Assembly: GCA_965276785.1 (NCBI GenBank)
Contig: OZ255629.1
Span: 2,976,001 to 3,040,000 of the forward strand
Length of the DNA stretch: 64,000 bases
Reading direction: 5' to 3'
Source: LMUY01 sp965276785
Lineage (GTDB): Bacteria; Pseudomonadota; Alphaproteobacteria; Acetobacterales; Acetobacteraceae
A program made the translations under genes and the position numbers. Every line of letters starts with the position of its first letter. Within the stretch, counting starts at the first letter, position 1. The notes beneath the pieces are model-generated. The model did no database searches. It was not told the DNA's origin and saw only the letters and a program-made list of their open reading frames with translations. Positions 60,730 through 64,000 of the stretch are shown here, in pieces.

Positions 60730-62977
60730 CGGCCGCCTGCCTGCGGAACGCCTTCTTGGCGGCGTCGCAGGCCTGGGCATCGACCATGTCCCGGCGCGCC
60801 TGCTCGGCCAGCAGGCCGCCGGTCAAGGGCAGGTCCTCGAACAGCGCGAGGGCGACGGCGCTGACCCTCGCGGCCTGGCCGCCCCGGTAGGCCTCCTCTA
60901 CCGGCATGGCCAGGCATTCGATGGTCTCCAGCGGTCCGTCGAGCCCGGGGAGGTTCGGCAAGCCGGTGACCTCCAGGTCGACGATCCGGTCGCCGCGCGT
61001 GCTCTCCGCGAGCGCGCCCTCGATCGCGGGCGCCGTCCGCCCGAACGCGGCGACGCGCAGGCTCCGCGCCGTCCCCAAGCCCAGGATCCGCGTGGTGTGC
61101 ACGAACGTCACCTGTAGCCCATCGACTGCCGCCGCCCTGACCAGCTCTGTGGGATCGACCTCCCGCAACTCGCCCTGCTTGGACCGGACCGCCAGGTGCT
61201 GGCCGGCGGCGAACATGCCGGGCACGTTCGCCGCGGCCACGGCCGACGCCACGCGCCGCTCGATGGTCTGGGCGTGCCCGTCCCGGCACGCCGCCTCGAT
61301 CCATGATGCCGCCTCCATCGCACCCAAGGACGGCTTGGCGGCGGTCGCCTCACGCCATCGCCTGGATTGCGCCCAGTTGCGCTCTGGGCCGATGACGATC
61401 GCCATCACGTCGTCGACCGTCCGGCGGTAATGGTCGATGCACATGCGTGTGGCGGTCGCCGGCTCGATGCCGGTTGCGACGGCGAAGGAATGCTCGATCC
61501 GGGCGACGCCCCCGGCCGCCGCGGCCTTGCGGAGGGGCCCCATGGCTGAATCGTAGGCGGCCTGGAACGCGGCGGGGTAGGCGGACACGGCGTATGGGTC
61601 CTCGCGCCCGTCGATCCACGCCGTCCCGCCCGGGGCGGCCGGGAACCAGTGTCTGGCCTCCCATCCTTCCAGGGCGTCCGGCTCGGGGCGGCTGGCCGCG
61701 ACCGCCGCCGCCAGGTGCTTGTCCATCACCGCCTGCAGCACGCCCGTCGCGGCCGTCAGGCAATCGCGTCGCAGGCCGGCGGACTGATCCGCGTCGAGGC
61801 CCGCCAATGGGAAGGCGCCGGCGTCGTAGTGGTTGACCGGGGCCGGGAAGTGCGGGGCCAGCGTCCCGGCGCAAGCCGCCGTCGGCGTGCGGACGATGCG
61901 GGCATCATCGACCCTGCCGTTCCGGACGCGGTCGGCTTCGGCATCGAAGGTCGCGACCACGGTGTGGCGGATGCGCTCCAACATGACCGGGATCTGCCGC
62001 GCGGCCGCCTCCATGCACGCCTGCCCCAATCCCCGCGCCACCTGCGTCGATGCGGGAAGCCCAGCCAGCGGGCCGGCGTAGGGTCCCAGGAGGCCGCGGC
62101 AGTCGATGTCCGGAGGGAGCACGACGTCGGTGGCGGCACGCCGTGCCAGCAACTCCGCCAACAGCGCCCGGAGCTTCGGACCCGCCGCCTCGAACCTTGC
62201 CTTGAGCCGATCCTGGAACGCCGCATCGAGCGGCTCGAACCGGAGCGGGGCGAGCCGCTCCCCCGGGAGGACGGAACGTGCCAGCTGCAGGCCGGCGGTA
62301 TCGCCCGCCCTATCCATGACGGGTGCCGGCGGGCTGCCCAGCGAGGGCAGGTCCGGGATGAGGGCGAGGTCCGCCAGGCGCCGGACGAGGACGGCGATGA
62401 ATACATCGCGGTCCTCGATGCAGTGCCTCCACAAGGCCGTCGCCAGGTCCGGCATAGGGGAACCCGCCGCTTGCGCGATCCATCGGCAGTAGGTGACGGG
62501 TGACGCCGCCACCTGGGGGAGCACGATCGACCCGGCCGCCTCGACCGCCGCCGTGAGCTCGGCGAAGCGCGCATCGAGCTCGGCCTGCAGGAGCGGGGCC
62601 GCCGCCCGCACCTTCGCCAGGATCGCCGCCGCGTTAGCGGCCGCGTCCGGGCTGGTCTCCGGGGGGAGCGGCGGCCGGTCCGGTGGCGGATGCAGGGTGC
62701 CCGGGGGCGAGTAGAAGTGGAAGAGCGCCGCCTGATCCAGCGTCGGGTCCGACGCCAGCATCGATCTCGTGTAGGCGCGCGTCCGGTCCTGCCCGGTTAT
62801 GACGTGCGGCAACTCGTCATCGGCCTCGCGGTGGACGGACGGCGCGATCGGCTGGCCCGGCTGCCGCCCCCAAGAAGCATCCACCCCGGGGTTGCCGAGC
62901 ACGAACTCGGCCGACAGCGCGGGCAGCGGCATGGCTCCGACGAGCGCGCCCAGCGCGGCACGCCTCAGCCATCGCAT
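60722..62977 (-). CDS. Large exported protein of unknown function
   Basis: This 751-residue protein has a clear signal peptide (MRWLRRAALGALVGAM, cleavage near LSA-EF at 23/24), so it acts outside the cytoplasm. The mature part has an N-terminal proline-rich stretch near residues 95-110 and then long Ala-rich helices, with Cys residues spread through it in spacings that could form disulfides. No known domain was identified. It is first in a three-gene unit. ATG 62977 is chosen because the signal starts there. Confidence 0.68.
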   Translation of the reverse strand: MRWLRRAALGALVGAMPLPALSAEFVLGNPGVDASWGRQPGQPIAPSVHREADDELPHVITGQDRTRAYTRSMLASDPTLDQAALFHFYSPPGTLHPPPDRPPLPPETSPDAAANAAAILAKVRAAAPLLQAELDARFAELTAAVEAAGSIVLPQVAASPVTYCRWIAQAAGSPMPDLATALWRHCIEDRDVFIAVLVRRLADLALIPDLPSLGSPPAPVMDRAGDTAGLQLARSVLPGERLAPLRFEPLDAAFQDRLKARFEAAGPKLRALLAELLARRAATDVVLPPDIDCRGLLGPYAGPLAGLPASTQVARGLGQACMEAAARQIPVMLERIRHTVVATFDAEADRVRNGRVDDARIVRTPTAACAGTLAPHFPAPVNHYDAGAFPLAGLDADQSAGLRRDCLTAATGVLQAVMDKHLAAAVAASRPEPDALEGWEARHWFPAAPGGTAWIDGREDPYAVSAYPAAFQAAYDSAMGPLRKAAAAGGVARIEHSFAVATGIEPATATRMCIDHYRRTVDDVMAIVIGPERNWAQSRRWREATAAKPSLGAMEAASWIEAACRDGHAQTIERRVASAVAAANVPGMFAAGQHLAVRSKQGELREVDPTELVRAAAVDGLQVTFVHTTRILGLGTARSLRVAAFGRTAPAIEGALAESTRGDRIVDLEVTGLPNLPGLDGPLETIECLAMPVEEAYRGGQAARVSAVALALFEDLPLTGGLLAEQARRDMVDAQACDAAKKAFRRQAAGD

Positions 62978-63231
62978 CCCGTGAGATCCGATGACCCTGG
63001 TGCTCGATGACTGCGGGACGCCCGCGCGGATCGGCGCGGCCGGGAGGAGCGCATCCGCGCGGGAACGCGCCCCTCCGCCACACCTAGCCGCACCATACGG
63101 GACCTTTCCCCGCTGGACCGGACCCCGCCAAGCCTCGCCGGGTCCGGCTTGGTAGCGGCCATCGCACACCCGAGGCAACTCGCACGAGGCGCGGGTCGGA
63201 ACGGCCGCCGATGGACCGGTCGCGAACGCCG

Positions 63232-63828
63232 TCACGGGCACTGCCCGGCGGTCGCGGGCATGGGTTCGGCCCAGAACCTACCGAACTTCGGCCGCCAGTC
63301 ACCGAGACCGATCTGCTCGCCGGCGACGGCAACGAACCTGCGGATCTCCTGGGGGTCCAGGATCGAAGGCAGGTAATCGACCACCAGCTCCGCCGACCAA
63401 TCCGTGAACTTCGGCCTCGTGCGCATGATCCGGCTGCCGCCGACGCGCACCCCGACCCGCAGGCGGAAGCGACCATCCGCCCACAGCGCGGCCGGGTCCG
63501 ATGGACCATCGTAGCGGAGGCGGAGGTCATCCCTCACGACCAGCCCGGCGCGCGCCTTCGCAGCGCGCCTTTCCTGGCCCGCCGCTCTGGTCAGCGACGC
63601 CTCCACCATCTCGCCCGGGATGCAGGGCGAGCCGGAGCTGGTGTACATGCTTCCCAGGAACTCGAGCTCGGCCAGACGAAGGTGGTCCGCCTCGGTCTTC
63701 CGCCGCCGGCCCGCGACCTCCGCTATCGCCCGGGCGTGCTCATCCAACGGATCCGCGAGGCGACCGGAATGCATGAGCAGGGGTGCGGCGGACGTGATCT
63801 CGAAGCGCAATGACCGGTAGGCGCTCAT
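63232..63828 (-). CDS. Phage-like protein of unknown function
   Basis: This 198-residue protein has the segments SAAPLLMHSGRLADPLDEHA near the start and, near the end, FTDWSAELVVDYL and GEQIGLGDWRPKFGRFWA. From memory, these resemble a family of uncharacterised proteins found in phages and mobile elements. The overall pattern slightly recalls RAMP folds, but that is unproven. ATG 63828 is preferred because similarity begins there. It lies upstream of the exported-protein genes and overlaps a possible HNH nuclease tail. Confidence 0.5.
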   Translation of the reverse strand: MSAYRSLRFEITSAAPLLMHSGRLADPLDEHARAIAEVAGRRRKTEADHLRLAELEFLGSMYTSSGSPCIPGEMVEASLTRAAGQERRAAKARAGLVVRDDLRLRYDGPSDPAALWADGRFRLRVGVRVGGSRIMRTRPKFTDWSAELVVDYLPSILDPQEIRRFVAVAGEQIGLGDWRPKFGRFWAEPMPATAGQCP

Positions 63829-64000
63829 GTTCGTTGCCTCGCTGAACGACTGGGGTGAGTCGGACGACGTCGCGCACCTCAGGATGCGCGGTGGCAGCAT
63901 ATCTTCGCGCCCTGAGGGCGGTGGTGGTGAACGCGTGGCACGGCGCGCACAGCACGGTCAGCGCATCGAGGCGATCGCGATCCCATCGGCCGGGTTGCGG
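63740..64000 (-). CDS. Possible HNH nuclease C-terminus, N-terminus outside the window
   Basis: The minus-strand frame is open from the window edge to the stop at 63740. It includes DRLDALTVLCAPCHAFTTTA, which looks like the second half of an HNH motif (L-x-LC-x2-CH). The rest is Arg-rich and unrecognised. It overlaps the start of the phage-like gene by 89 bp in another frame, so its last 30 residues may not be real. The first part of the protein, including the other metal ligands, lies beyond 64000. Confidence 0.35.
   Translation of the reverse strand, partial: PQPGRWDRDRLDALTVLCAPCHAFTTTALRARRYAATAHPEVRDVVRLTPVVQRGNEHERLPVIALRDHVRRTPAHAFRSPRGSVG

Noticed and set aside
1..64000. CRISPR arrays, insertion sequences and rRNA genes
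   Set aside because: No regularly spaced repeats, transposase-like proteins with terminal inverted repeats or rRNA segments were seen on either strand.

Overview
The window is high-GC DNA that reads like the chromosome of an alphaproteobacterium, most likely Rhodospirillales/Acetobacteraceae. The evidence is the proteobacterial transporter and catabolic gene set, many GTG and TTG starts, and a dispersed hairpin of the type common in alphaproteobacteria. The taxon is inference; no rRNA or species marker is present.

Positions 1-44030 look like ordinary metabolic and transport chromosome. In order: a cut-off APC permease; a polyamine-type ABC importer without its ATPase gene; a CDF metal exporter with a corrinoid adenosyltransferase; tRNA-Leu(UAA); a cation/proton antiporter; a LacI-regulated unit (two SnoaL-like proteins, a bicupin, the LacI regulator and a sugar ABC importer) in which the same 12-bp palindrome lies in both promoter gaps; an SDR / acyl-CoA dehydrogenase / APH-like kinase / nitronate monooxygenase operon; a Liv importer with its two ATPases fused into one protein; an Hsp70-like protein; a flavin monooxygenase; kynureninase; a protease-like protein without its catalytic triad; an aldehyde dehydrogenase; a ModA-like protein; a copper cluster (DUF2946-like protein, frameshifted beta-rich protein, CopC, CopD fused to cytochrome c); an AGE epimerase; a thioesterase; an oxalate operon (OxlT-like carrier, oxalyl-CoA synthetase-like ligase, PanE-like reductase); a decayed alcohol dehydrogenase; leuB; and tRNA-Arg(ACG).

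Positions 44031-64000 look like an accessory island beginning at the 3' end of tRNA-Arg. Two direct TGGGTAGCA repeats follow the tRNA. Then comes a co-directional run: type I restriction-modification (hsdR, hsdM, hsdS), a PLD-like protein resembling the VPA1262 family, an unknown helical protein, and a 1,700-residue protein with a QxK nuclease-like domain, a STAND-type P-loop ATPase and a very long helical C-terminus. I read the last three as a candidate anti-phage module, and they are the most interesting part of the window. A hairpin separates this run from three convergent genes for exported or unknown proteins, a phage-like gene of unknown function and the tail of a possible HNH nuclease. 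The right end of the island is not in the window.

Several genes are broken: a truncated VOC protein, the frameshifted copper-cluster gene, the alcohol dehydrogenase with three frame changes, and possibly the 5' end of the helical gene in the defence run.
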